Assembly: GCA_033807695.1 (NCBI GenBank)
Contig: CM066307.1
Span: 2,976,001 to 3,040,000 of the forward strand
Length of the DNA: 64,000 nucleotides
Reading direction: 5' to 3'
Origin: Daedaleopsis sinensis
Lineage: Eukaryota > Basidiomycota > Agaricomycetes > Polyporales > Polyporaceae
The position numbers and the translations under genes were made by a program. This document shows positions 1 to 11,549 of the stretch, in pieces; the stretch's first letter is position 1; every line of letters begins with the position of its first letter. The notes beneath the pieces are model-generated. The model had not been told where the DNA came from and searched no databases. It worked only from the letters and a program-made list of their open reading frames with translations.

Positions 1-3000
1 GTGCCCGGGCCGGAGAGAGAAGGTGAGGGGGAAGGTGTAGGCAGCTTCGCAGCTTCTGCGCTCCGGCCCGCGACGGGCGACGACGACTTTGCAGGAGGGA
101 CTAACGAGGGCGCGGAGGAGGACGCGAGGCTGAACGGCGCAGGCTTCGGAGGAGCAACCGAGGCTCCGAACAGAATGGGAGGGGTCTTCGGTCGAGAGGC
201 TTTGTCGAACGGTCCCGAGATTGAGGGGGACTCGGAACGAGCCTTCTTCGATGGAGTCTGGCCTCTCTCCTCGTCTTCATCCCGCTCGTCTTCTTCATCT
301 TCGTCATCCCCACTGATTGGCTGGTTAGCAAGAGGAGAACTCCGTGCGGGACGCGTCGATGGGCGACCGGGGGCCAGCAGCACACTTGGAGGGGTGCGCG
401 TTGGTGGCGCTGATGATGCTCGTGCGGCCGGTGGCGGAACGACAGCGGTTGGCGATGTCCGCTCATCCGGAGACCCTGGCGGTGTGGTACTGGCGGCGCG
501 GATTGGTTCAGGTTTTGTGGGGGATTCCTCTCCTTTGGGCGGCGGCGTGGCAAATATGGAGAACGCCGGTGGCTTTATCGTCTGCTTAACCGTAGGAGAG
601 CCAGAGAGAAGTTTGGAGGGACTGGCATCATCGTCGTCCTCTTCTTCGTCACTGGCGAAGTCCTCCTCATCCGACCGGAGGAACGCGTCGATGCCATCAT
701 CGCCTTCCTCGGCGTCGTCGTCTTCATCTCCTTGCGATCGGAAGGAAGTATCCGCGGCCTCGTCTTCGTCATCTCCTTCAGCATCGTCCTCGACGTCCTT
801 GCCTTTCTCTGGGCTTTTGAAAGCGGAGTCCTTGAGCGACGCGAACGCCGACACAGGCTGCTTCCACACCTCCGCAGTCTTGCTGACTCCCTTCGCATCG
901 TCCTTCTTGCTGCCCTCTTCCTTGTCCTTCTCATCGCCGTCTTTCCCGCGCAGCAGGTCCCCAAAGCTTTTGCTCGAACTACTACCGGCCGTGGCGCCGA
1001 AGGGGCTTGTGCTCCCCGAAAACGCACTGAACGCACTCTTGACCTCCGGGGTAGTCGACGGCGTCTTCGGGGTGGTCGAGTCCGCGGGTTTGCCGAATGG
1101 CGACGGAGTAGTAGGACTGTTCTTCCCGAAGACTGAACTGGAGCCGAACGCGGAGGGCGTACCGAACGACGACGCTCCAAAAGCAGGTTTCGAAGAATCG
1201 CCCTTCGGTGCCGAAGTTGCGGCTCCGCCGAACGATGTTTGGCCGAATATCGACGGCGTCGGCGGGGTGGTTGAGGCCGGCTTTGAAAAGAATGGAGAGC
1301 TAGCGGGGGGAGTAGTTGACGCGCCGAATGCGCCGAAGCCCGGCTGAAGCCTGCTGAAACCGCTTGTAGAGGTAGTCAGCCCGCCAAACGCACCGCCAGT
1401 AGCCGCTGGGGTGGTGGTCGGGGTAGTGCTTTCAGCTGGGGCACCAGCATTCTTGACCGGCGGCGTGGTCGGAGGCGTAGTCACTCCTGTCACAGGTTTC
1501 TCTGGAGATGTCGTTGGTGTTGTAGTGGCAGGGGCAGGAGAGCTGGTCGTAGTGCGCTCGGCGCTGTCGAATGCGTTGGTTGTGCCCGGCGAGGGAGTAC
1601 TACTGAACGCAGATTTTGGCGGCTCGCTGGCAGCTGCTTGCTTCGTGTCATCCGGTTGCACAGTGGTACCAAAAGCACTGGGTCCGGCGTTGGCAAAGCT
1701 TGCGAATCCGCCACCGCTACCGAACGCACTGGGTGTGGTTGGTTTAGGAGCAGGCGAAGCCGCTGCCGAGGTTTGCCCAAACGACGATGACTGTCCGAAC
1801 GATGACTGCCCGAACGAAGATTGTCCGAACGACGACGACTGCCCAAAGGCCGGCTTCCCGAAAACACTGCTTTGCCCGAGACCACTGAACGCGCCAGGTG
1901 CTGCGGTAGACGTTGCAGCTGCAGGCTCTGCTGGTTTCGGCGTTCCGAAGGCGCTGGCTCCGAAAGCAGTACTTGCACTGGCACTGGCAGTCTTGTCTTC
2001 AGGCTTCTGCTCTGGTTGCGAAGGTGTAGCCCAGGCAGGTTTTGCTTCCGGTGTTGCCGCCTTCTGAGCAGCAGCAGCCAACGATGACGCGCCCGAGGAC
2101 GCGAAGGCCGCGAAGCCGCCCGATGCGGGCACGCTGCTGCTGCCAAACGCACTCGCTGGCTTGGGGGCCTCCTTGGACGCACCGAACCCAGAGGACCCAA
2201 ACCCAGAGGACCCAAACGCAGGCTGCCCGAAGCTCGACTGCTGACCAAACGACGACTGGCCAAACGCGGGTTTGGCAGCAGCGCCAAACCCAGACTGCCC
2301 GAAGCCCGACGCGGGTTGGTTGTCGGCGGAGCTGGAGGCAGCGCCGTCTGATGCGGGTTTGGCTCCGAAGCCAGACGTGCCTCCGCCAAAACCGCCGCCA
2401 CTGAACGCACCGCCGCTGAATGCTCCGCCCCCAGAACTGAACGCCCCGCCGCTACTACCGAACCCACCGGACGACCCGAACGCGGACGGGGTGCTGCCAA
2501 ACGCGCCAAAGCCGGTCGCAGGCTTGACGGGGCCTGCACCAAAGGCACCGAAGGTCGAGCTGGATGTTGCTCCACCTCCAAAGGGCGAAGTGGTGGACGA
2601 CTGTTGCGCTCCGGCACCGAGCGAGCCAAACATAGAGTTCGCGCTCGCATTCGACTTCGGCTCTGCGCTGCCGAGCCCGAAGCCACCGAATCCTCCCAAG
2701 CTCGACGTAGTGTTGTCAGAGGTCATGTCTTCTGTGGAGGACGTCATATCAACGGATATCGTGGGTGCGGTCATTGCGGGAGCAGAAGGCGTGCCAAACG
2801 AAGTGCTGCCGAATGCTGAGGGTGCGCCAGCGAATGCGCCGAAGCCAAAACCGCCGCCCGTCGCCCCCTGCGGCGATGTCGAGCCAAACGCGCTTGGTGC
2901 GGCAGGACCAGGCGATGTAGCGAAAGCACTCTGTGGGGCGACAGGTGTCGGCGTCTGGGAGGTGGCTGATAGAGGAGATGGAGCAGCGGCAGAGGATGTG

Positions 3001-4493
3001 ACCATGCCAGGGTAGGCAACACCTTGCGTCTGAATTATATGCCAGCCTGTAAGAGTGCCATCGCTAGCATACAGATACATGATGGGTTGTGGTGGAACAT
3101 CAGCATCTTCGCCTGAGGGTCCTGTGTACTTCAAGGGCTGGGTATCGGTCAAGTCCAGGTCGAGGCCAAGTAGTACAGTCTCGTTCAGGTCTGCATCGAG
3201 AGGTACAGATGGTGTTGAGGTTTCCTCGAGAGCGAGATTGTACCAAGATTCGAGTGGGGACGTTGAATCTGACAAGCTACCAATAAGGCCGACATCGGAA
3301 GACGTGCTGTCGCCGACAAAGAGCAGCAACCTGGATGGTTCCCAGCCTCGTAGGGTGACAGCAAAGGAGCCAGGGGGTCTGAGCCCGGGGAAAGGCAGAT
3401 ACGGAGAAGTCAACTTCAGATCGCCAACGGCATTGGCCTTAGAGTCAAGCGAAAGGATGAAGTGCATCTGCTCTACATTAGGATCCAGAGGGCCAGCTGG
3501 TGCGAATATACCGTGGAACTCCGTGTTCGACAGCCATGTGATGGAAATCAGGCTTTGTCCTTCCACAGAGGGTGGATGTGGTACAACACTCTTGGCCATT
3601 GAGGTGTCCGTTGGACTGAAGGAAACGATGTCACCATTGTCCAACCCAATGGCTATTTGCTTCCCTTTGGGGGACCACGACACTGCACGAGCATGTCAGC
3701 ACAAACGATACTTCGAGCGCACTGCAGGACTCACGTGTCGTAGGGTTCGTGCCGGGCGAACCTCCAGCGTTCCAGCCACCAAGGGAAGCCATTTTCCGTA
3801 CGTCAAGGATCTCGACGGTAAGACCATCACTGGGTTCACGCAATACAGCAATGTGCTCGGGTTCGCCTGTACTTGGAAAGATGTCGCGTAATGCACGACC
3901 ATTAGGAGAAGGGAAGGTATGGAGAGCAGATATTGCTGTGCCCTGGAAGATGGCATGGGCATCGTAGACGTTGAGTGCGCCATTGGTGAAGGCGACGAGT
4001 AGTCGCGCACTGTCGTGTGTAAATGAAAGCAGATGAGGAGTGCCCGGCAACGGGACGGTCACGTTGTGTTCGATAGTGGATGGGCTGTCACTGGAAGAGG
4101 ATGAAGCAAGAGCGGCACGGAGGTTGGCGAGTGGAGAAGCCACGATGGCTGCAATGAACGTGAGGACGCCTCGGGAGAGCAATTGTTCATAATGCGTACC
4201 ATGTGAACCATCTGCATTTCTAACAGCTGCAGCGAACCATGCCCTGCTATTTGTTGTGGCGAAGAGACGACCCTTGCTTGGCAGCTGGTCGAGTTGTATT
4301 GGCTCTGGAGAAAGGCGGAGGCGCGAACGCTTGTTCAGCAGCCTGAGAGCTATAAACTACAGCAGGTACGAGTGTTGAGAAGCGTTCGCGCGATAGAAAT
4401 TTAGAGACTTACGTCTGCATCTTTGTCAGAGCCTTCCCTGGAGAATCGCTGAAGATGAGGTTGTGGCTGAGGCTGGAGTTGGTGCACGTTCAT
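1..4493 (-). CDS. NUP159: FG nucleoporin, Nup159/Nup214 type (C-terminus beyond left edge)
   Basis: Nucleoporin of the cytoplasmic face of the nuclear pore, acting in mRNA export. Exons on the minus strand are 4413-4493, 3735-4356 and 3682 down to the window edge, with introns of 56 and 52 nt. The first roughly 400 residues resemble the Nup159/Nup214 N-terminal beta-propeller, for example RLFATTNSRAWFAA and, near its end, YLYASDGTLTGWHI. From about 3000 down to 1000 the frame is a long run of FG, FGA, FGS and SAFG units in Ser/Pro/Ala-rich sequence. An acidic and Ser/Pro-rich stretch follows. The frame was spot-checked by translation and stayed open to base 1, so the C-terminal coiled coils lie outside the window. 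The chosen ATG is the first in frame with the propeller. An in-frame ORF extends further upstream but would overlap the divergent phosphatase gene. Family assignment is firm; the exact start is less so. Confidence 0.88.
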
Positions 4494-4804
4494 GCTGACG
4501 GGTGCAGCTGAAGACGGGTCGGAGGTCGTGTCGAAATCGTGATGGACGTAAGGGTCGAAGGTGAGGTGCACGCGAGGGAGGAGGGAGGAGGACGGTGGCG
4601 GGAGGAGAGAAGCGCGTCGGTCAAGTGAGCGCGTGTTTGGACGGAGTGCAGTAGGCGCACTCGCGTGGAGGGACAGTCCAAGTTTGGGAGTGCGCTCACC
4701 GTGCTCGCTGCTCTCGTCGTCGTCGTCTCCGTCGCTCTCGCTCTGGTTCTCGTTCCGCGCTGTCGCTACTCGTCTGCTCTTGATGTTCACGACCGTCCAC
4801 GACC
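4494..4804. promoter_or_regulatory. Bidirectional promoter between nucleoporin and 5-phosphatase genes
   Basis: 311 bp separate the two divergent start codons. No clear TATA box is visible. Role inferred from gene layout only. Confidence 0.5.
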
Positions 4805-7800
4805 ATGTCGTCCTCCTCCCGCCCCATCCTCCCTCCAATTGACTCTCCGCCTCCGCTCGACATACCCGCTCTTGCCCCCGACGCGGGCAGCGATACCATC
4901 CGTACTGCTCGTCCAGGTGAGCCAATCACTTATGGCTTGTAATCGCGACCCTCAACGCGCTCTTTGTAGCTCATACGAACGTCCTCGCACGTCTCCACGC
5001 TCTCTTCCCGTCCTCTCCTCATACCCAGCCCAGTCCGTCCGCCCAGACACCCCATCCTGCTCGTGCTCCTACCCCGCCCCCGCCCAAGCCGGTCCCGAAG
5101 TTCATCAAGGTCAGAATCTTAACATGGAACATGCACGACTCTCTACCAAAGGTGTGCTCCGCTCTTTTATTCGTCACTCAGCTGCTCACTCTATCCAGGG
5201 CGACGTCGAGGAACTGCTCGGCTCCGTCCCTACCTCAATCCCCTCACTTTCCCATCCTCCCGATGCGCCTCACTCCTTTCCAATCTTCCCCGCAAGTCCC
5301 GAGCATCCCTATCACATTGTCATCGTGTAAGTAGTCGTGTACTGCAGTCTGAATCTTGCCTAATCCTTGTCCCTGATGTCATCGTTAAGCGCAGGACAAG
5401 AATGCCCATCCGCCTCTGGTTCGTCTTTTCAATGTTCTATGCGTCCTTGACTTATTTTCTATCCGTCCAGGTATCCCTATGGCCTTGGGGGCCGGATTCA
5501 GACTCAAGGACAACTCGCGCTCCAGACATTCACTCCTTTCTCCTGACGTCCTAGATGAATCCACCCACCGCAAGAGCGCAGAAGCCGAGATCCTCTCTCC
5601 CACCATCGAGAAGACTCATGAACACCATCATCCCCTTTCCAGCTGGTCATCCGTTCTCGAGAACTGGTACTGCCACCCACCTGCCGCTGTCGGTTCTCTG
5701 ACCGCCACCATTTCGGATCCTAATGTCAAGACTCAGCTTGAAATTCCACAAATAGGACCCTATGAGCTTTTGATCAAAGAGCGTATGATGGGTCTCTACC
5801 TCGCTGTTTTCATTCACCGTGATGCGCGGCCCTTCGTGCAAGGTTAGTATCCGTTCTGCACGTATCACACGACCAGTATTTGACAATCTCCTACAGGTAC
5901 ATCAAAGTCGGCAGTCACTGCAGGACTCATCGGTGGACGTGTAGGGAACAAGGGAGGTGTTGGTGTGAGTGTCAATCTCGACGGCACCACTCTGCTCTTC
6001 ATCAACGCACATCTGGCCGGTAGGTTTGAACCCCTCGTGAGCCATCACGTCGCATGTTTGCTGATAGTCTCGCAGCGCACGAGGGCAGAGTGCATCACCG
6101 CCTTGCTGATCTAGCAAAGATCAAGGTCAGTAATCTCTTATCAACTACGAGAACTATTCCTCAAAACACCCCAGGCTGAACTTACTGTTGACGATTATCT
6201 CTCTCCGGATGATCCTCGCTTCATGGCTGAAGGTGATGGCTCCAAGATTCTGTTCACTGGATTTTTATTGACAGCCTCCCAGATATTACTGATCGCTTCG
6301 ACACTTCATTTATATTCGGTGACCTAAACTTCAGACTCGACATCACTCGTCTTCATGCCGACTGGCTGATTACTCGCAAAGGTATATGCTACCGCGTCCA
6401 TGCATTCAGTATCCGTCTCATGTCTTGGGCAGAGTACGAACAGGCACTGGAGTTCGACCAGCTCCGGAAGATCATGGCCTCAGACTCTTCTTTTGCTGGC
6501 TTTCATGAAGGGCAGATTTGCTTCCCGCCTACGTTTAAGTACGACGTTCTGCGTTCCATCAAGCGGTCCCGAACGAAGTCTTTCAAGCGCCCCCCAGGTC
6601 CGCCGACAATCCTGACGCCTCACGAGAGGCTTCTGTCTGAAGTTGCAGAGCTTGAACAAGAACATCTGGCAGAAGACGATTATGCGTCCCAGCGCGATGA
6701 GGACGATCCCGAGCCAGATGGAGCGTCTATTGCATCATCTGCCTGGACCTCCGTACGTTCCCGGCGCACAGTCGATCCTGAGCCAGATCCGGACGATGAG
6801 CCAGATGCCGACGAGGCATCATCGCCTCGCTTCTTTCTACAGTCGCCTCCAGCGAGTGCGAGCACGAGCAGGCTGGCACACAAGTTGTGGTCTGCCACGG
6901 CTGCGCACAAGGCGAAGGAGAAGTGGATCTCGATCTTCAATTCGAATAGCCCGAAATCGCCCTCTTACAAGGAATACGCGAAGTCCAATGGCAACGCGAA
7001 GAGCAAGCGCCAAAGTTGGCGGTCGCCCAAGTCTGTGAAGTCCCCAGAAACACCGAGACGAGCGAGTCAGCCCTCCTCAAGTGACAGTTATCCACAGACC
7101 CCGGTCGACCCGGGGGACCCTAGGCAGACCAGGGCAGGACGAGCCAACGAACTCCAGGCTGCTCTTTTAGATGCCATCAATGCACGCCCGCACAAGCATC
7201 TCGCACTCAGCGTGAACAACGTAGATCTCGAGGAGGAAGACAAGGGCGTGTACGACTCGTCTCACAAACAGCGGGTTCCGAGTTGGTGAGTATCACACAC
7301 ATTCCCTCAGCGTGCCAACTCTCACTCCCTCCCAGGTGTGACCGGATCCTCTGGAAGTCGACCATGATGCCAGAGCACGACTCCGACACAGAAGACGCAG
7401 AGTCCCAACGCTTCATGCCCCTCCGCGCGAAGATGGGCCAGCTCTTCTCCGCGCTGCGCCCGTCGTCGATGCGCTCCCGCAGAGACTCGACATGGTCGAT
7501 GAACCACCCCGACCTGTCGCAGACCCCAATACCGGGCGAACCGACCCCCCATATGCATCCGCACCACCCTCCGCACGCGGACAGACGACATCCGCCCGCG
7601 TCGCGTGTGCACTCCCCCACCCGCAAGGCCCACCCGCTCCGGCGCATATCCCAGACACGCTCTGTCGACTCCCTCCAGCGCTCGTCCTCCGACGAACGGT
7701 CGCTCGCGCGCATCCACACCCTCGAGCCCTCCGGCCCCTCCCTCTCCCTCGCCCCGTCCAGCGGCAGTGGCAGCGGCAGCGGCAGGGGCGTCCCCCTGCG

Positions 7801-8179
7801 CCACGCCAACACCATCTCGCCCGTGATGCCCATCACAGGCGGCGACGCATCCTCCGCGACCTCCCCCACGCTCGTCTCGCCCGGCCTGGACAGCGCGCTC
7901 GAGCTCGAGCTCGCGTCCCCGGCGGCGCCCTTGCCCTCGCCGTCCGCGCCCATGTTCCGCTGGCTCCTCCCGTTCTTCTACAGCAAGGACGGCCCGCACC
8001 AGGACGGGGCGCAGGGCACGGCGACCCCGCGCCCGGAGCCGCCACCGCCGCCGCCGCCGCCGCGCCGCGGGGACGTGGTGTGTCTCCGGTACGACACGCT
8101 CGACGACCGCGGGATGCGCAGGTTGGAGGGGCGGAGCGACCACCGGCCGGTCATCGGCTCGTACGCGGTGTATGTCTGA
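4805..8179 (+). CDS. Inositol polyphosphate 5-phosphatase with two large inserts
   Basis: Removes the 5-phosphate of phosphoinositides or inositol phosphates (endonuclease/exonuclease/phosphatase fold). Eleven exons: 4805-4916, 4970-5151, 5199-5326, 5390-5418, 5471-5842, 5897-6019, 6076-6125, 6175-6232, 6283-6381, 6433-7285, 7336-8179. They sum to 2850 nt, or 949 residues. Family motifs in order: RILTWNMHDSLP near the start, AGQECP, GNKGGVGVS, INAHLAAHEGR, GDLNFRLD (about 364-371), FPPTFKYD (about 415), RVPSWCDRIL (about 665-675) and SDHRPVIGSY near the C-terminus. In typical family members the last three motifs lie close together. Here about 230 residues of Ser/Pro-rich or acidic sequence separate FPPTFKYD from SWCDRIL, and about 260 separate SWCDRIL from SDHRPV. 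No Sac1 domain is present, unlike synaptojanin-type enzymes. The specific paralogue and substrate cannot be told. Confidence 0.9.
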
Positions 8180-8891
8180 GGTCCTGAGAGTGCAACGTGC
8201 GGCGGTAGGGACTAGGTGGTGCGTCTTGGATACTATCAGTTACTTATCAATGGTAGATGCGGCCGTATGAGTGTTGCTTCCTTCTTTCCGGATCCTTGTC
8301 TTTCTGCATGATGGTCGGTTATTTAGTCTCTGGACGGCGGACGGTGGATACGTATACTGGACGGGCGGGCTCGGCTTATACCTCACTACATACATACTAC
8401 ATACTTGCTACTATTTGCACATGCGCATATTTGTGATCGGCACTGGTGTCGGTGGGTGTCGAGCACTGTGTACTCGCTCTAATATATAGAGATGTTGGCA
8501 GACGATTGACTCTGACCCAGAGCCAGAGGTCGCCGACTGGCGATTTAGCCGGGAAATAGACATACTACATACCTCAAGTTGTATGGAACTGAGCAGACAG
8601 TACTTACATCAAGACATTCAAGTTAGAAGACTGCGAATGACGAATCTAAACCAGCTACCTATATAGCGGGAATAACACACCGTTCGTTGTGTAGCTTTCC
8701 AAAGTTCAAAATGCAGCACATCGGTCACTACACTAGTGTGGATTGTTGTATATTGCAGGTTGATTGCAGGCCATCGGGTTGGACCGGGATGAATTTGGCG
8801 CACAAGTGTAGGATGAATTACGATACGGAACTCGTCCAGCAGGTTATAATGCCATGCGATACATCTACATCTAGCGTCGAACGTCGAACAC
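8180..8891. other. Convergent intergenic region
   Basis: 712 bp between the stop codons of the 5-phosphatase and COX12 genes. It is AT-richer than the flanks and holds only short chance ORFs. Presumably two 3' UTRs; no other feature seen. Confidence 0.6.
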
Positions 8892-9550
8892 TCAGGGCTC
8901 GAGCGAGGCGGGGAACGTGCCGTTCTCGCGCTGCTCGTCCCACTTGGAGATCTGAAGAAAGGGTTAGCGCTCAAGTCGCGGGCAGGTAGTTGCAGCGTGA
9001 CACAACGTACCCACTCGTCTACAGAGACACACGAGGAGGTGGCACAGAAATGGCATTGAGAGGAGCGTAGGAGATGTCTGCGTAAGCGGGAGGACGCCCA
9101 GGAGGAGGAGTAAAACACGCACTGGGGCAGAGGGAGTTGTACGCCCGCTTGAACTGCTTGCAGGGGGCGTAGTCCTCGCCCTTGGCGGCGATGCACTTGA
9201 AGTAGTCCGTGTAGTTCTGGAAGCTGTGCGCAGGCAAGCAGGGCGAGGTCCGCGAGGAAAGAGCGAGTGTCATGGGGAGGGGGGTGAGTCGCGTGTCGCG
9301 GCGTCAGCGTCACACACGGAGCCCAAGGATGTACGAGAGTACGAACCAGTGCCTCGTCTGGTTTTGGTTCGGGAAGCGGGCTGTTGGAGGGCGTTGAGCG
9401 GAAGAGGAGGGGGTAGCCGTATATTGAGAGTCATACTCACCGTCGAAGCCAGCGGTCTGGAGTGTGTATTTGCTACGGCGAGAGGGGCGGTCAGCTCTGC
9501 GAATCTTGCATGAGGCGTGCAAGGCGCGCCCACCTCTGGAGATCAGACAT
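8892..9550 (-). CDS. COX12: Cytochrome c oxidase subunit VIb (COX12/COX6B)
   Basis: Small subunit of respiratory complex IV on the intermembrane-space side of the inner mitochondrial membrane. Six exons on the minus strand: 9534-9550, 9441-9472, 9347-9380, 9123-9223, 9011-9018 and 8892-8951. They total 252 nt, or 83 residues, the normal family length. The protein begins MSDLQSKYTLQTAGFDARFP and ends ENGTFPASLEP. The first cysteine pair is CX9C (HCFQNYTDYFKC) and the second CX10C (CKQFKRAYNSLC), as in COX6B proteins imported by the Mia40 disulfide relay. The 8-nt exon completes the conserved NEW triplet that follows the last cysteine and a proline. Without it the frame breaks. The gene is divergent from PRP18. 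Confidence 0.95.
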
Positions 9551-9815
9551 GGCGAGTGGAGGAAGAAAGCGAGTGAGGACAGACGAGTGAGGAGGACGAT
9601 AGAGAGAAAGGTCGGAAACAGACCGTCGCCCACCTTGCACCGGCAAGCGCCGAGCGAGCCCGACCCAGTCCCGGCGCGCCGTGCGTCTCGAGTCTCGCCC
9701 TCTACCATCACCTCCATCCTCCTCGGATTCCGGCTAGCACCTCAACGTTCAACGCTCGTCTCGCGCTCACTGCTATCACTGTATTTCTGCTCTGTATCAG
9801 TTTTCACCACACGCT
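9551..9815. promoter_or_regulatory. Bidirectional promoter COX12/PRP18
   Basis: 265 bp between divergent start codons. It contains pyrimidine-rich stretches before each ATG and no obvious TATA box. Inferred from layout. Confidence 0.5.
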
Positions 9816-11169
9816 ATGGATGCTCTCAAGGCCGAGATTGCTGTCAAACGGAAGGCGCTGGACATCGTTCCAGCAGCCACAGACGGACCCCGTCACACAA
9901 AGTACATGCGCAGAGGCGATATCGAGCGCCTCAAAGAGGAACAGGAGAGAAAGGAGAAGGAGGAGAAAGAGGAGAAGCGCAGGCTCGAGCGGGAGCGGGA
10001 AGAACGCGAGCGAGAAGAGCGTCGGCGGGCGAAAGAGGTACACATCCACCTCCCTTTCCTCCGTGCTGCAGACTGACCGCGTACGGACCTGGAGAACAGG
10101 GTAGCACGTCCCACCGCTCGACGAACTCGCCGCGCCCCGAGGGCAGTGCGTCCCCCGCGCCCGAGTCTACGTTCAACATCTCGAACGAGGAAACCGTGCG
10201 CCGGCTGCGCGCCAAGGGCCAGCCCATACGCCTCTTCGGCGAGTCCGACAAGGACCGGCGGCTGCGGCTCCGTGCGCTGGAGCTGATCGAGGAGAAGGAC
10301 CACGAGCGACACGGCGGCCAGAACGACTTCAAGAAGGCACTCGAGGACGTGGAGAACGTCGAGCGGTTGATGAAGAGCAAGCAGTCTCAAGAGGATGCGG
10401 GGAGGGATAAGGGGAAGAAGAAGGAAGGGGAGTCGCTGGGCAGCGAGGTGCTGGACCTGGGGCTCGTCAAGAGCGAGCCGGACAAGCTGTATCCGATCAT
10501 CTATTATGCCTTGAAGAGGGCGCTGAAGGAGTGGGAACAGTGGATGGACGACCGGCCAGGTGAGTCTGCTCTCGTGTGTTGTGTGTGATGCATCCAGTTG
10601 CTTATGCATGTATATAGAAAGCGTGAAGCGCACCACACAGGGCAAGCTCGCAGCAGCGACACAAAGACAGTCGGCCGAATATATGAAGCCGCTGTTCAAG
10701 CTACTGCGCGCAAGAGTATGTTTCCGTTCACGCTGCCTCCTGGCTGTGACTAATTTCTCTGCAGAATCTGCCTGGGGACGTGCTTGCCAGGATAGCGGAG
10801 ATCGTACATTACATGCAGAAACGACAGTACCAGATGGCAAGCGACTCGTACCTGCGACTGTCAATCGGGAATGCGCCGTGGCCAATTGGTGTTACGATGG
10901 TTGGGTGCGTACAGTGTGTCTCTTGAGGGCGGTCGGCCGCTCACCGTCGTGCATGCAGTATCCACGAACGTTCTGCGCGAGAAAAGATCTCTGCGGATCA
11001 AGTCGCACATGTGCTGAACGACGAAGTCAGTCGGAAGTACATACAGAGCCTGAAACGGTGAGTGCTAACGCGGGCCTGTGTGGGTCGCTGTGCTGATGCC
11101 CCTTGCAGGATATTAACGTTTGCGCAGACCAAGTATCCCCCGGAGGACGTTACGCAGCTGATGGGATAG
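9816..11169 (+). CDS. PRP18: Pre-mRNA splicing factor PRP18
   Basis: Second-step splicing factor of the U5-containing spliceosome. Exons 9816-10037, 10100-10559, 10618-10715, 10765-10904, 10959-11057 and 11109-11169 give 1080 nt, or 359 residues. The N-terminus has a charged Glu/Arg coiled-coil run (about residues 40-74). The Prp4/Prp18 N-terminal (SFM) motif follows near residue 105 ([15 protein letters not shown]). The C-terminal Prp18 helical domain spans about residues 240-355 and includes [37 protein letters not shown] and [15 protein letters not shown], the most conserved block of the family. Length is close to other fungal and animal homologues. The adjoining genes give no extra clue to function. 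Identification is very secure. Confidence 0.95.
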
Positions 11170-11549
11170 GCACTGTGCTTACCGGATGTACCTTGTTCTG
11201 TACGAGTCGCTGGGGGCCGAGGCCTCAATGTATCACTTTGATTGGACTTCCAGGGGCTGGTGGTCTTTCCCTGACTATGATTCGAGCAGAAAGAGCGCAC
11301 GATGGTCGTGGTCCGTGGGATGGCTGCGGAGGGTTAGTAGGGACAACTGACCTAAGCGTAGAGGGCTAGACGCCCGGGCGGTGTGGGACAGGCGGACGGA
11401 TTTCGCACTCCGGGCTTGCACGCTTTGTCACTGACCACGTCCAGCATCGTTGCAGACCCCCGTCCACGGTCCGCCGACGCATTATCCCATCCTACATAGC
11501 GCAGGCGCTCCTTCTTCTTCTCATCCGTATTTATTCCTATCCATCCACC
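11170..11549. other. Intergenic region, PRP18 3' side and CCC2 promoter
   Basis: 380 bp between two plus-strand genes. A TATTTATTCC stretch lies about 20 bp before the CCC2 ATG. Nothing else recognised. Confidence 0.5.

Noticed and set aside
1..1347. 448-codon plus-strand ORF, and similar plus ORFs to 3015
   Set aside because: They are antisense shadows of the FG-repeat nucleoporin. The minus strand reads as FG repeats with a conserved propeller upstream.
4494..4925. Upstream extension of the nucleoporin start to 4925
   Set aside because: It would overlap the first exon of the divergent 5-phosphatase, and the added sequence looks non-coding.
7322..8143. Minus-strand ORFs opposite the 5-phosphatase C-terminus
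   Set aside because: GC-rich antisense shadow of a low-complexity coding exon.
9464..10588. 374-codon plus ORF starting upstream of PRP18
   Set aside because: It runs through a PRP18 intron and the COX12 antisense strand in the wrong frame before joining a PRP18 exon frame; the spliced PRP18 model explains the coding part.
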